Below are positions 23,771 through 36,656 of a stretch of DNA of 64,000 nucleotides, piece by piece (position 1 is the first letter of the stretch; each line of letters opens with the position of its first letter). The translations under genes were made by a program, and so were the position numbers. The notes below the pieces were generated by a model, which saw nothing but the letters and a program-made list of their open reading frames with translations, ran no database searches and was not told the DNA's origin. This stretch comes from Prunella strophiata (taxonomy: Eukaryota; Chordata; Aves; Passeriformes; Prunellidae): the NCBI GenBank assembly GCA_036583965.1, contig JAZBQD010000034.1, forward strand, positions 11,224,040 through 11,288,039, written 5' to 3'.

Positions 23771-26700
23771 ATTCCTGCAGGGTCCCCCGTTTGGCTGAAG
23801 CTGCAGACAGGAGAGAGAGAAGCCCAGCTCCCAGACAGAGCAAATGGGGCAAGTGACAGGAGAGAAGAAGGAAAAAGTACAGCCATGCAAGGCATTGGGT
23901 TGGGTGGGCTGTGTGCTTCATGACTTTTCTTAGAGGCCAGATTCCCTGGCACACTCAATTTCTGCCTCTTCCTGAGACTTCATTGCTGGGTTGGGAGCTG
24001 AGCAGTGCTGAAGAGCAGAGCTCTGTCCTTTGTGTTCCCTTTGGGATGGCAGTGGAAGTGCCCTGAGTGCACATTCAGAGGCTCCTTCATGGCTTCTCAT
24101 GCCTGACATACAGTTCCCACTCTGAATAAGCTATGGAATATTGGGCAGAAAAAGAGGTTTGCCCAGAAAATACTAGGCAAGATAATGAAGGTCATTCTGT
24201 TACCTGTGAGGAAGATATGCTGCCTGAGACGGTTTTTTCTGTTCTAATAAAATAATGTGCCTGCAGGAACAATCCAGTCTAAATTTTTGTGTTTGCCATC
24301 TGTGGATTTCACTCCTTTGTTTTGATGTTGCAGCTCATTATGTTACAATATGAGGGTGGTGGACTGTGTTTCTTAGCTTTTGCAAAGAGCAAGAAATGAA
24401 ATGTTTTAAAAAATTCCAAGAAGAGAGCAAGACAAATGAGTGTACAGGTAATAACTGTGACAAGAGGCTTGGGTTATGGTGTTGAGATCCTGAATGGCAA
24501 TAGCTTTGTTTAAGTTATAGTATACAAATATTAATTGAACCATACATCGTTATGAACGTATGGATAATTTCCCCTTATTACAGAAGAAGGTAATAAGGAA
24601 GCATTAAGTGTTGTATTTTAAAGATGAAGAATCACATTAAAATGATATCTTACTAGAAAAATTTTGGTAAAAAAAATCCTACTTTTTGGTCCATAGCCTA
24701 AACTTTTTCTCAAGTGTAGTCTTTTTCTGAACCTGTAGCAAGAACTGTACACTCAGTAGGTGCAGACTCTAAGGAGGCAGAGAGACTTGGTAGCATTTAG
24801 GCAACTAAATACTGGCCTTTGCCTTTGTTCCAGTGCCTACAAGAGTTGTTTTTACAGCCTTCTTCCTGATTTTCTTTTCATTTTGAGCACTAAATTCTAA
24901 AAAATAAAATATATCTGAAAATCTTCTTGCAAATTTCTGATAAATATGCAATATGACTGCAGGGCAGGAAGTTTTGGCCTCTGATATAGGTGACTGTGGG
25001 TGACATCCGTGACTGATGCTCCAGGAAAGAGTCAGGAGAGCAGCAGAAACATTTTCAGCTGTGTAGGATGAGCAGTGGAATGGCTCATGCCCCAGAAATC
25101 ACAGATGGGGGTGAAGATGGTCAGGGCTCGTTGCCCTAAGGGTGGTAATGTTATTATGAAATTGTTGCAATAAACCCACTATTTGTAGGAATTGTGATTT
25201 GTACAAAAGACTAAAGGAAAGCAATGCTCTGAAGCCGGATTGTGCTGGCCTGCAGGAGCAGGAGCACGGGAGTGGGATGTGTGCCAGCAGAGGGCAACAG
25301 CCCGGAGCGCCGCTGGAGAGGCTGGAGGCTCCTGCAGCATCTCCACCTGGAATGCACATCCCGGGGAATGCTGGCCTGGGTGCTGCAGCCCCTGCTCTAC
25401 CAACCACCTGCTTCAGGAAACAGCGCCCCCGGGGGAGTCTCTCACTGCTTCAGCTGCCTGAGCGTCCCCGGTTCCAGCCCTGGAAGGTCCTTACCTGGGA
25501 GGTCTCCCAGAGCATCCTTTTGAGCCTGGTGAGAACTTGGATTCCTGTGAGCTGCTGCAGTAGGGTAAATTGTAGCTGCTGGTTTGGTTTTGTTACTGAA
25601 TTCTAGCAGTGGCTGGGCAGAAGATACCCTCAGAACTTCTCTGCTGAGGCACCTCCATCTCCAGGTCCCTTGGGAGCCAGTACCTGAGTACCACCTCCAA
25701 GTGGCTGCAGTTGGCCTAGGAGCTACCAAGGCAGCTATTGCAGCAGATAACCTATATATTGCTTTTCTTATATTAATATCCTTAGTGAACCTTTTCCAAG
25801 GAAAACATATGGTCCAAATACAGATCTATCTAAATGAGTGTCTACTTAATTAGGATGACAAAAGAAGTTTATTTAGAAGGGACTCCTGGAGATGATCTGG
25901 TTCAAAGAACCCTCAAAGCAGGACCAGCTTCAGGGTGAGATCAGTTTAGTTACTCAAAGAGAAATATATATACTTAATATATGCATTAATAAAAGTAAAT
26001 ATGCTTATCTATATTAACATATATTTTATCTAAATACCTATATGTCTAAAATAAAGAGAATGAAAAATAATATAGGCTGTGAAGATGCAGCTTTAGGAGC
26101 TTCTGTAAATGCATTGTTTTATTTACACCTTTCCCAGCTCTTCAATTCATCTTCAGTGAAACCATAGATTTTGAAGGAAGTTGATTAATACTTTCATGGA
26201 AGAGATTAGTTGCTCTCTATGCAACTAAGCAAGAGAGCTGCTAAAGATAGGAAATTGCTTGATATGGGTCTCTGGAGCCTGAACATTGGTATATACCAGG
26301 AAACAGGTACGTACAGGGGAATGACGTGTTCCTGAATTTTTTGCACTGTATTCAGGCTGGATTATCCAGGGATTCATGACTCTTGCAGTTTCCCTGGCAG
26401 AACTAGGAAGGAATTTTCCCCAATTTGATGCCAGTTGCTTTCTGCTGGGTTTTTGGGAGGCAAAGTGACCTTCGAGGCTTCTGCAGAGGCTGTGGAAGAT
26501 TGACAAGGAGCTGTCTGATTGTAGTGGGCTCTTCACAGAATGAAATTCTTGTAAGCACTTGGTGTCCTTTCCTTATAACCTCAGCATTAACCCAGCTGCT
26601 GGATTTTGGGCCAGGAGAGAGTTTTGGATCAGATTGGTAGGGATTGTTTTTATTCCCTCCCTTCATGCCACTTTTATTGAAGAAATTCCTTGCTGCTGTA

Positions 26701-28369
26701 GGAGACACTGGCAATGCTTTTCTCTCCTGTCTCCCTGTGGCTCCTTGGAACTGGGAGGTTTGGTCTTTCACTGTAGATCTAAAGAGTCTGGAAAGGTTTT
26801 GATGGGCTGAGGGATGATGGGACTGGCTTGGAACAGGTGTTTTGGGGACCTTTACTCTAAGAACTGGTTATATGATTTTCAGTGATTGAAGGTAGATTAG
26901 ATGTAGGAGTAATTTTGGACTACTTGAGACTAGAAATTTTTGAAAGAGGCTGCAAAAATTCCACCCATCAGGTGTCACTAATTCCTTTTAGCTGAATGCT
27001 TTTTCAAGATACCAGTCTTTGCACTTAAAAACAAACACTAAAGTTTTTGCCTTGGGGTTGTTACCAAGTAATGATTATTTTGCAAGGCTGCTGTAAAGAT
27101 AATCTCTGGTTACTGGAACATGCTTTTGTCCCACTCCAGCAAGGACTATTCACTGTTTTGCTTGTCTGTCACTGTACTTTTCAGGATTTGTAGAATCCAG
27201 TGGTACACAAACCTGTGGGGCAAAACATGTAAGAAGGAATTGCTGGTTTGGTTCAAGCATTTAGGTGCATAGCTCCCAGGCTGACTGGAGTGAGATGTAA
27301 ATTTTTAAAGTGAAAGCCTAATATTTTGTTATTGCAAAACTTTGTGTCAATAAAAATACACAGGCACTTTGCAGCAGTTTCAGGACTTGCTCTTGTATCT
27401 GGACTTTTTATGATTACTGAGGGATTTGCTCAGAGGAAACAAGCTCTAGCCCTCATTTCCGAGGTAAATTCTACTATTTTTATATAGTTCATTTTTCTCT
27501 GGGTTGAGCTTGTGTCTCACAATTTTGCATGTTGTGCATCAACAGTGTAAGACTGGACATGGGGAAAGCACTCGAGGATCTGGATGTGTTAAACTGCTAC
27601 TTTAACAGGATTCTCTAGGGAAAAGGAAGGAATTTTGCCTGAATTCTGTGTGAGGCTTGACTTCATGGCTTTATCTGTATTTCTTCTGTTTATGGGTAGG
27701 CTGCCAAACTGGTGTTTAAATAGCAGGACTCTCAATCCCCATGTGTCTTTGATAAAGTCCTTTAAGTTTCAGGTATGTTAAGTTTTCTTACCTGAAGAAT
27801 TAGGCTGAGTAGTTAAGATTCTCAACAAGCTTTTGAAACCCTCCTGTGGAGGGTACAATGGCATCTGGTCAATCATCATTGCTGATAGGTTTTAAAATGA
27901 TGTATGAAACCTGGGCTGAGGACATGGCTTGAGGAGAAACATACAAGAGCAAGGTAATTTTATTTACAAAAGAAATGAAATGGCATCTTCCAAGAGAAAT
28001 CTCTTGATACTTCTAGTTATCTCTTCCTTTTGCACAAGAACATTTTGTGAATAGGATGAGTAATGAAGAAGGCAAGTGTTTCTTGTCTTTAATACAATTA
28101 ACCTGTAAGGCCTCACTGGTGCAGAATACAACTGAAAAATTCTTTTAATAAAATGAGGGGGAAAAAAGATTTGTGTAGAACTCTGTGCATTTGTATCAAT
28201 TGGAATAAAAATGACAAATGTAATTTAGTTCAGTGCTTTAGGCTAAATAGCACCTGCAGTTGAGAAGGACCCATATTGTCTATGCAGGGTGTATTTGGCC
28301 TGATAGATTGCATAAAGAACAGGAAGGTTTTGATAAATTGGGGAACTGGAGGCAAGATCCTGCTTTCTG
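23771..28369. other. intergenic DNA between the CAG locus and KLHL3
   Basis: AT-rich for the most part, with an AT low-complexity patch at about 25960-26070. A GC-richer patch at about 25220-25720 has short open frames on both strands, but I recognise no product and see no consistent splice structure. No RNA gene or clear transposon is visible. Part of it may be distal KLHL3 regulatory DNA. Confidence 0.5.
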
Positions 28370-28667
28370 CGGTGGGACTGGGGAGACTTCGGAGGGCTGG
28401 GACTCTCCTTCCTCACCATCACCGCTCCTCTCCTGCGCTGCCCCGTGCGCGGGCTCGCCCTGGGCACTGGGGATGTTCAGCCACTGAAACTTTAGTTCAG
28501 TGCGCAGATCGCAGGGACTGAAGCAGTTTGGGCCAGGCGGAGGACAACTCGCGGGCAGCGGCAGTGCGGGGCGCGGGGATGGATGCCGCGGTCCCGCTCG
28601 GGCCGGCCCGGCTCGGGGCTGCCCCTGACCTATTTGGCTGCCGCAGCGGCGCCAGCCGGGCCCGGGG

Positions 28668-28702
28668 TGCGGGGGGCGGTGCGGGGCGGTGCGGGGCGGT
28701 GC
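28668..28702 (+). repeat. 10-bp GC-box repeat in the KLHL3 promoter
   Basis: gcggggcggt occurs three times in close tandem (first copy with one extra G). It gives repeated GGGGCGG Sp1-type boxes and G runs able to form a quadruplex. Confidence 0.75.
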
Positions 28703-28857
28703 TGCCGTTGCCCGGAGACGCTCGCAAGCCCCGCCGGGGAGGGAGGGGAAGGCAGGGGAGGGGGCAGCGGCGGCAGTCGGTGCGGCGGGGCGCGCCCGGC
28801 ACGCAGCGCTCCGCTCCCGCAGGAAGCGGCCCGCGGCGGGGGCGGCCGCTCGCAGCC

Positions 28858-28878
28858 ATGCCGGGCCCGGGGCGCTGA
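28858..28878 (+). promoter_or_regulatory. six-codon upstream ORF in the KLHL3 leader
   Basis: ATG at 28858 in the strong context gcagccATGc opens a frame MPGPGR that stops with TGA at 28876-28878. This is 25 bases before the KLHL3 start codon at 28904. If the leader includes it, ribosomes would have to scan past it or reinitiate, which would lower KLHL3 output. Its inclusion in the transcript depends on the unknown start site. Confidence 0.5.
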
Positions 28879-28903
28879 GCCGGCCCCGCCGCCGCCCCGC
28901 ACA

Positions 28904-28917
28904 ATGGAGGAGGAGAG
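28904..28917 (+). CDS. KLHL3: KLHL3 coding exon 1
   Basis: Fourteen coding bases give MEEE plus two bases of Ser5, ending before the donor GTGGGT at 28918. The start context acaATGG has A at -3 and G at +4. The short first coding exon and its split serine codon match the human start MEGES, which is why this ATG was chosen. Confidence 0.88.
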
Positions 28918-31900
28918 GTGGGTACCGCCGCCAGCCTTTGTGTCCGCCCGGAGCGCTGCGGGACGGGGATGCCCTTCCCCGGGGTGCGAGCCGTGCGGGG
29001 CTGTGCGCAGGAATGCGGGCGCGGCTGCGGGGACCCCCGCTGGAATGCCGCCTGCCACGGGCGCCTGCCGTGCCGGTCGGGGATGTTGCAGTGTCATGGT
29101 GACAGGCGGCTTCGCACCGAGGCAGCGGAGGGGCTTCCGTGGGATGTGTTTGGGATGTAATTAAGGACGTGAGGGAGGCAGGTCGGGGGGTGTTCGCTAA
29201 AATGGAGGTGCGGGGCAGGGGGCTGGGATGCAGAACAGGGGGCTGGGGTACCGGGCAAGGAGAAAGGGTGCCGGACAGGGAGGTGGGATGCAGGACAGGG
29301 GGCTGGGATGCAGGACAAGGGGCTGGGATGCAGGACAGGGGGCTGGGATGCAGGACAAGGGGCTGGGATGCAGGACAGGGGGCTGGGTAGCTGCCCCGCC
29401 GGCACAACGTGCTGGGCTTGTGTGTGCCCTGCCTACGCCTGGAACCTCAGGCAGCCGACTTCGGCATTCCGCTCAAGACAGACTCGCTGATATTCGCTGC
29501 TTTTTTGAGTCACGAGTGCAAACCCATATCGCCCGTGGGTGCCTTGGGGTCGGTTTTCCTGCCGGCGTGTGTGGAAGCCGGGCGCTGTGCGGTGTTCGGG
29601 CAGCGCAGGGGATCCCGCGCCTCCCTCGCACGGTAGCCGGGCCGGGTAGACTTTATTTCCTGGCAGGCAGCTATTTTGCTCCAAAATCTGCGTGAAGAAG
29701 TGTTTACCGAGTCGATCTGAATGTCCACTGAGCCCATAAAAGATATTATTCTGCGCAGGCACCTCGTGGATTCCAGAGAGATGTTCAGTGTTTTGGCTCT
29801 GCCCTCATTGCTCCCCTCTGTCAGGTGCCTTTTGCACACCAGAAGCCACTTGTGCTTCTTCAGAAGAAACATTAAACTGCTCTGGGTTTTTTTACAATAT
29901 TTTTTTAAGAACAGGATATGCTGAGTGCTTCCTTTTGTGCTGGTGACCTTGCAGGGGGTGGGGGAACAGAGAGGGGGCTTGACCTGCTGGTAGGACTAAA
30001 TGTCAGGGCTTGACAGGAGTTTTGTTTAAATATGATACATTAGAAAATTAAGCTGGAGTCAACCCCCAAATTCTGGAAATTTTCCTTCTGTTGAGGGAAA
30101 ACATTCACAGCAGCCTGTAGGAGTTGTTTTCCAAGCTCCAAAGGGCAGCTTTTTACCCTTCTGTGACTCAAGGGTTGCAATTGTTTGTGTATTTAATGTG
30201 CAAAACCTTTCATCCTGCCACGTTTCTCATTGTAGGGCTTCTGCTTCCCGTAATGGTGTGAACAGTCACCTCTGAACATTAATCCAAATATTGATTAATT
30301 TCAAGTGCCTTGAAATCTTAGTTTGTCATGCTAGATGCCAGCTCATGGAATGGGATTTCCTTTTCTTGTCTTTTTTTTTTTTTTTTTTTCTTCTTTATTT
30401 GTATAAATGAGCCTGTGTTTGAGGAAGTGGAACAGAGCTGTTTTGATACCCCAGGCTGGGCTCATCCTTGTCACAGTTGTTTGTTACTTTTTTTTTGATG
30501 GCTACCAGCAATGGTTTCAGTTTTGACTGGAGGCCTTTTTCTGTGGATACAGTGGTGAAAAAGCCACTGGGAAAATACCTGAACTGTTTTACCTTATCCT
30601 GTTTTTTTCCTGACCATCTGTTTTTAGGGCATGAGGGACTATCCCCGTCAGCATGTTCTCTGTCCTGTGGAAGTGAGGAATGATTACCCAAATTGCTGCT
30701 TTCATTTCTAGTTTTTGGGAAGAGGAAGGTGGTCCTGAACTGGTTGTGGGCAGTAAGGATGTGGGGTTTGACTCTTGGCAAGAAAAGCTGGAACTATTCA
30801 CCTGCTTTCTGGTTCAAAAGGGCACAGAGTGTGTGGGGCTGTGCTGGGGCTGCTTTGGCTGCTCAGAGCAAGTCCTGGGAGGAGGTGCTCAGAAATGAGC
30901 TTGGAGCACCATGGGCTTGGTCTGTGCTTGTTGCTGTGCTTTTGCCCCATATTTCAGCTCAGATCTGTGTTGGGCATATTGCTCCTCAAATTTTACAGTT
31001 GGTGACTTTCATTATGGCAGAATTCCCCCTGGTTTTTAATATTATTGCATTTTCCCTTTTTGTGGCTGGCGAGGATCTGTGCTGCTGGTGCTCACTTCAC
31101 CTCTGACTCTGGTCCTGAGCCTGCCCAGACTCAAATATCCTGTTAACTTGCACACCCAGGACATTCAGTGGTATCATGTGCCCATGTCATTGCACATGAG
31201 CAGAAGCACCTGAGGGCAAGGGAGATTTAACTTGAAACATTCACATGTGGCAAGAAAATATTTCAGAATCCTGCTTTTCTTTTACTGTGCTGATAATAAA
31301 ATGGTGGTACTTCTATTTTATGGAGAAATTGCATAAGGCTTACAGTTAGGCATGATACTCTTGTTCTGAATTTGCAAGATGTTTTAGAGTTTGAATAGAA
31401 AAAAAACTCTGGAATGTTAATTTTTTTTTTTTGTTAAAATATTAAAACACCTGTGGTTTTATATTTGAGTGAAGGTAGTCTGTGTTATCTGTTTGGAAAA
31501 TACAATATTTGTCTTTGAAAGCAAATGGTATTGTCATATTTGAGTTATTTTGTGTTGTTTCCATTAGTGTCAGCAAAGACTTTTCTTCTCACTAGTTCCC
31601 AAAGTCTTCTTTCCCCCTGAGGTCTCCTTTGATATGAATACCCTTTTAGGGATCTGCTGTGTGCCAATTGTGTGTTTTCCTAAGCTAATGTCTCCATGTT
31701 GATCTAGGCACTGAAAAAAAAATCAACAAAATAGGAAAGTAATATTGCTATTAAAAGAAAAATAATCCTTTCCATTATACTGCCTCCCATATGTTTTAAT
31801 GATAATGCATTTCTCTGAAATCCTCTCAAAACCCACTTCAGTATGTGGATCCTTTCAGTCACAATTTTTTAAATGTCTTTGTATGTACCTAAAGGCAAAT

Positions 31901-34900
31901 TCAGAAACTGAGATTTTTATAACTATGCTGTTACACTGACATGTTTTCCTTGCTGTGTCTCCCTGACTAGAGGAATAAAACTATTGGGCATAATGTATTT
32001 TTCCTGTTGTTTGGGGTGTTGATTCTAAACAGAGAATTTAACCAGTTAAAGTAAAATGATTTTTTATTGTGCTTAGACTAAAACTACTATTTTGGTCTCC
32101 ATTGATCTTTGTAGAGGTATTAAAGTTTTGAAGACTTCTAACTGCTCTTGGGAATCTGTCAGGTTTTAGACCAGAATGATGTCAATCCTCTCAGAAACTG
32201 TAGATTAACATTTTCTGGTGATGATTCTTACATATCCCCCAAAGAAGCTCCACAGGCATTGGAAATTTATGGTTAGCAGGCACTTTTAAGCTAATCCAGG
32301 GGGATGAAGCTGCTGCAGAGGTGCTGGATTGCCCGTGCAGGACACTGAGCCTGGCTGGGTCTTTGGCCCAGCTTGTGGTGCTGAAGCTTTGTGGTGTTGA
32401 GGACCAGCCAGGAGAGCAGAGCTCAGCCTGTGGTGCTCAGGCAGGAGAGGAGAGCAGCTCCCAGGGATGCACAGTGGGATGAGGCTGGGCTGGACATGTC
32501 TGGTGTCCCATCACCTCCCAGTGTGAGAGCCTGGTGGAGGGGGACCTCCATGGTGTTCATGCTGGGTTAGGAGCTGAGCCTGGAGGCTGTTCTCCCAGAA
32601 ACATGAGCACAGCCTTGCCCTTCTGTGCTCTGAAGGAGACTGCATTGAGATCTGCCCTTCCTTCAGGGTGAACTCCTGGCTCCCATAAAGCCAGTGTTAG
32701 AATTGGATTTGGCAGAGCTGGGATTTTTGTTCCTGGGGTTTACCAGCTCTCTGCACAGCAATAATCTTGCCAGGGGACAGTTTATCTCTAAGGAAGGCTT
32801 TTATTCTTTCACATAATCTACAAAGACATCTGTAATTATTGCTGGTAACTAAGGCAACCCAACTTTATAGTTGATACGTGCGGGCAGCAGAACGGTGGGG
32901 TATGGGTTTTTCAAATACCTTTCTGTCAGCTGGGTTGTGGCCACACTTGGGCAGGAGCTGGGCTGTGAACCCTGGCAACCTGAGCCCAGCTCTGCCAGGG
33001 GGTCCTGGAGAGGAGGAGCACGGTGTCAACAGGGTGGTGATTAGCTTCACTGGCTTAATTGGGGACGCTCAAATAGGGGTTCATTTGTTCTACTCAGGGA
33101 CATCACTGAAAGGCCACGCAGGAGGGGGCAGTGGGGCTGGCACTGTCTGAAACTAAGAGCCTCTCTGCTCATTTTAGGAGCATCCTGCTGTGTCTGTAAA
33201 GAGGATGTTCATCTGGCCCAGGGAAATTAAATCATTTGTCCATTCACTGAGTGCATGGCCTCGGATAGCCCAGGAATAGAACAAATTGCTCCTGGCAGCT
33301 GGCTCACGAGTCCTGCTGCTGTAGTAGGACATCAGCTTGGCAAACGTGGGGGCAATGTCCCTGTGGTCATGGGGTGCAGGGGCTCTAGCATGTCCAGTTG
33401 GTCTTGGCTGGTATCTTTGATCACAGGACTCTATTCCTCCTTTGTTTAATCCATTAAAATGACAACAGTGTAATAAATGTAATAATTCTTAGCCATGTGG
33501 GAGGACAAATCTCAGAAAAGGCTGTGAAATGTAATGGTTTGGTCTTCTCAGGAGCAGCTTTTGCTTTCTGTCAGGGTGCATTTGCTTGGAGCATTCAGGT
33601 TCTTGCATTTTTATGTTGGAAATGTGTCAGTGATCTCTGAGAGTGATGTGCATGGAAGTGTAAAATATCTCTCCCAGATAAAATCATCCTCTGTCTGTTA
33701 CTGGAACACAATTCTATGGTAGCTGAATCAGTCTTAGAGATGAGTTAAAGGCTCTTAGCCATTAATTCTTCAAATTTGTTTTTCTGATATGAGTCACTTG
33801 GAAAAAACTTTAAATAGCATATCTTGATATTTTTTGAAATAAGTTTTTAACCAGACAATCTGCAGTATTTTCTCATGGCAAATTCTGAAATCTGCCCCTT
33901 TTAATTAAGCTGAGGATGTCTCTTAAGATGTTTTTTAAAAACTTATCTTTCCTGCTTTTTAGGAAGAGCTGATTGATCTTCTTCCAAAATCCTGAAGCAA
34001 GTTTTTTTGCTTTTAAAATACACAGACAAATGTTGGTGCAGTTGAGGCTTTATGAAAGCTTGACATTTGACCTGACATTTACTTTGGTGTTCAGTGAAAC
34101 TTGCTGTGTTCTTTGAACTGTATTTTTTGCCAGCAGAAAAGTTTGAACGTCTTTGGTCTCTGGCAGTGCAGAGCTAATAAACAAATCTCAGCAGTGTGCT
34201 TGTTCTTATTAAAGAGCTCCCATGATTTCTGTGTGCATGGTTTGGTTTTGGGTCCCTGAGGTGTCTGTGAGGCTGCCCAGGGCAGTGTCCTGTGGTCATC
34301 CAGCTGTCCTACCCCGGGAGCAATGGGAGTGGCTCTCCCTGACGCTCCCTTTTGGTTTCACTTTCTTTTTAATTTTCTTTTTCTTTTTTGTTTACTTTGC
34401 TTACTTCCTGTACGTGTTCCAGCTTTGGAGCCTGACAGCTCCATGAAGTCACTTGCACTTCCAGAGCCTTTTTTTCCCCTGCTTGGCTCAGTGGTGCCAC
34501 ATGGGCAGGTTTAGCTGTTTAAAAACCAAGGGTTTATGCTGGGCTGTTGGAAGCTGTGGTCACCTGGCCTAAAGTTTCAATGAGGGCTTTTGACACACAC
34601 AGCACTGAGGCTTAGCTGGATTTGGCCCTGGAGCAAGGAGGGCTTCTGCTGGAGTGTGCAGAGTGGGGGAAGAGCCAAGTGCCAGCACAGCTCCATGGCC
34701 ACGAACACCTCTGGCAGTTTGTGTGGCACAGAATGAGTTCAGCATTCCTCAGGGATGGCAAAGCTGTTTGTGTCGTTGCCTGGTACTAGTCCCTTGAATA
34801 CTGAACACTTAGCACGAGGGATTCTCCTTTCTGATGTTTCTTCTTTTAATCCAGCCATACTAAGCTAATTGGATGATGACTGTAAAGGAGTTTGGGACGT

Positions 34901-36539
34901 TGTCTCCCTCACTGGGACATGTGCTGAGTGATGTTCTGCTCAGCCTTGTGGCTTCACTTATGACTGAAAATATTTCACTCGCTCAGCAAAGTGAAAGAAT
35001 TGGCCTTGGCTGGTTTTTGGCATTAACCTTTGTCTCAGGCACAAAGCTGGAGGCTGCTCAGTATGCAGGCATGGATTTGAGCTGTGTGCAGCTTGGCTGC
35101 TGCTCAGCCTCTTGCTTCTCCAGGAAGGAGAGTGCAGCCCACCAAAGACTGCTGGAGGGGCAGATGTGTGGTGTCAAGGGACAGGGTGGTGGTGACAGCC
35201 ACTGGTCAGGAGCAGGCAGTGGGGAGGGTGAAATGTTAGCCAGGGCTTCACACTGTCAGGGCTTGTAAATAGTGCATGATGTGTTTTTCAAAGGGAATGT
35301 CAAAGTGTGTAAGTGTGCTTGTATATAGAATATATGTGCATGCATACACACCTTGACAGGAGCTGACAGGGTGTTCTGGGAAGGATCCTTCCACACTTCC
35401 CTGCTCTGTGCCCTTCTTCAGACATCACTTTCTGGTCACCAGAGAGCCAGGATGCTGGTTTAGCCCTATTCAGCCTTTTTTATCATGCCAGCCCAGCTAA
35501 GAAAGGTGGTAGGGAGGAGGGGACAAAGGTGAAGGAGACTGTCCTTTGGAAGGAAGCGCTCTGAGAAGGTCTCCAGTCAGGCACATGGGGCAATGGAGTT
35601 GCCTCCTGAGATCTGCCATTCCCTTGGAGCTGGCTTTAGACATGGACACCCTTCTTGACTTGCCTTGTTTGCCTTTGCCTGCCAGGGGTTTGAGGGGTGA
35701 GCAGAACAGGGACCTGCCTCAAAGTGCTGCTCCTTTCTCAGGTGGGAGCCTTTAGTCCTCAGTGATTTCACAGGCTTTCAGCTCAGGGAGGTGGAGATAT
35801 TGACCTGCTGTCAGTTGTGTGTAAAGAGCCAATGCTCCCAACAAAGTAATGAGGACACGTGTGTGCCTTAGGCACCTGTTGGCCTGGTTAAACACAGCAC
35901 ATAGCTGAGTGCCTCTGGTTTGACATTACCTATGGAGCTGGTGGTTCTGGTAGGAAGGTTTAATAATTCATTCCATATGTTTCAGTGGCAATAAATAGAG
36001 TATTTCTGAAATGGAAAGCAGCTTCAGTAAAGCTTTGAAAGCTGTGCAGGGAGATTTAATAGCCCTTTTCTACTTGCCTCTAAAGGATACAACTCATGTA
36101 TTGTGTGCTTGCCTTTTTCAGATGGGACATTGAAGGCTAAACTTCTTTTTCTCTGTATGAATGTTAAAAAAAATCCATGGTACTCTTGTAGTTCCCAGTG
36201 CTGAAGTTTCTTTCTATTCAGTGAGGCAATTATGTTCTGGCTTGAATTTCAACTTATGCTGCTTTCCTGGCCTGAAGCCTGTAAGACTGGGCTTTGTCCT
36301 CAGGTGTTTGGCACTTCTTTTTTTTCTTCCCTGCTGGCTGAAATGTGGGCTGAGTTGGCTTTCAACATCCATGCAGAAGTAGCTGCATTTTTTGATGCGC
36401 TTCATGTGAAGAACCTAAACTGACTGACTTGTGAGTAACTCCCTGCTTAACACCCTGTGCTGCAGTTTTAGGATGCTTGTTTTTTAAAGTACCATTGAAT
36501 CAAACTTTCTGCTGCTTTTTTTTTTGTCCCTGTTTTTAG
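28918..36539 (+). other. KLHL3: KLHL3 intron 1
   Basis: The intron begins in the CpG island and includes the 20-bp minisatellite at 29211-29390. There are T runs near 30369-30388 and 31420-31432. The rest shows no coding exon I can support. GC-richer patches with chance open frames occur at about 32300-32640 and 35100-35250. No microRNA hairpin was recognised. Confidence 0.7.
29211..29390 (+). repeat. G-rich 20-bp minisatellite at the start of KLHL3 intron 1
   Basis: Eight full units in exact 20-bp register start at 29221, 29241, 29261, 29281, 29301, 29321, 29341 and 29361, with partial units at both ends. The consensus is ggctgggatgcaggacaggg. The last five are nearly identical and alternate between endings caaggg-type and caggggg-type, giving a 40-bp higher-order pattern. 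The earlier units are more diverged. Each unit carries two to three G runs, so the + strand can form G-quadruplexes. It lies about 300 bp after the first coding exon. Confidence 0.93.
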
Positions 36540-36656
36540 CATTAAGCAGAGTTCCCGTTCCTCTGAGGCAGCTGAAGATGAAAAGGAGCAGCGTACAGTG
36601 ACAGTCAATCCCTCTCACATGAGAAAGGCTTTCAAGGTCATGAATGAATTACGGAG
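36540..36656 (+). CDS. KLHL3: KLHL3 coding exon 2
   Basis: The acceptor is ttttttttgtccctgtttttag and the donor is ag/GTACAC. The first base completes Ser5 and the last two begin Ser44. It encodes the divergent acidic tail (residues 6-31) and then MRKAFKVMNELR, the start of the BTB fold. Its 117 bases match the phase of exons 1 and 3. Confidence 0.93.

Larger units (their letters stand above)
28370..29110 (+). promoter_or_regulatory. KLHL3: CpG island and promoter of KLHL3
   Basis: The sequence turns abruptly CpG-dense around 28370 and stays so past the first coding exon into the start of intron 1. Around 28668-28702 the 10-bp word gcggggcggt is repeated, giving a row of GC boxes (Sp1-type). 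There is no evident TATA box. The start site is most likely between these GC boxes and about 28850, but no single base can be chosen. Confidence 0.7.

Noticed and set aside
28280..29407. 375-codon minus-strand frame at the KLHL3 promoter
   Set aside because: It spans the 20-bp minisatellite and the CpG island. The repetitive Pro/Ser/Cys peptide is the translation of the minisatellite.
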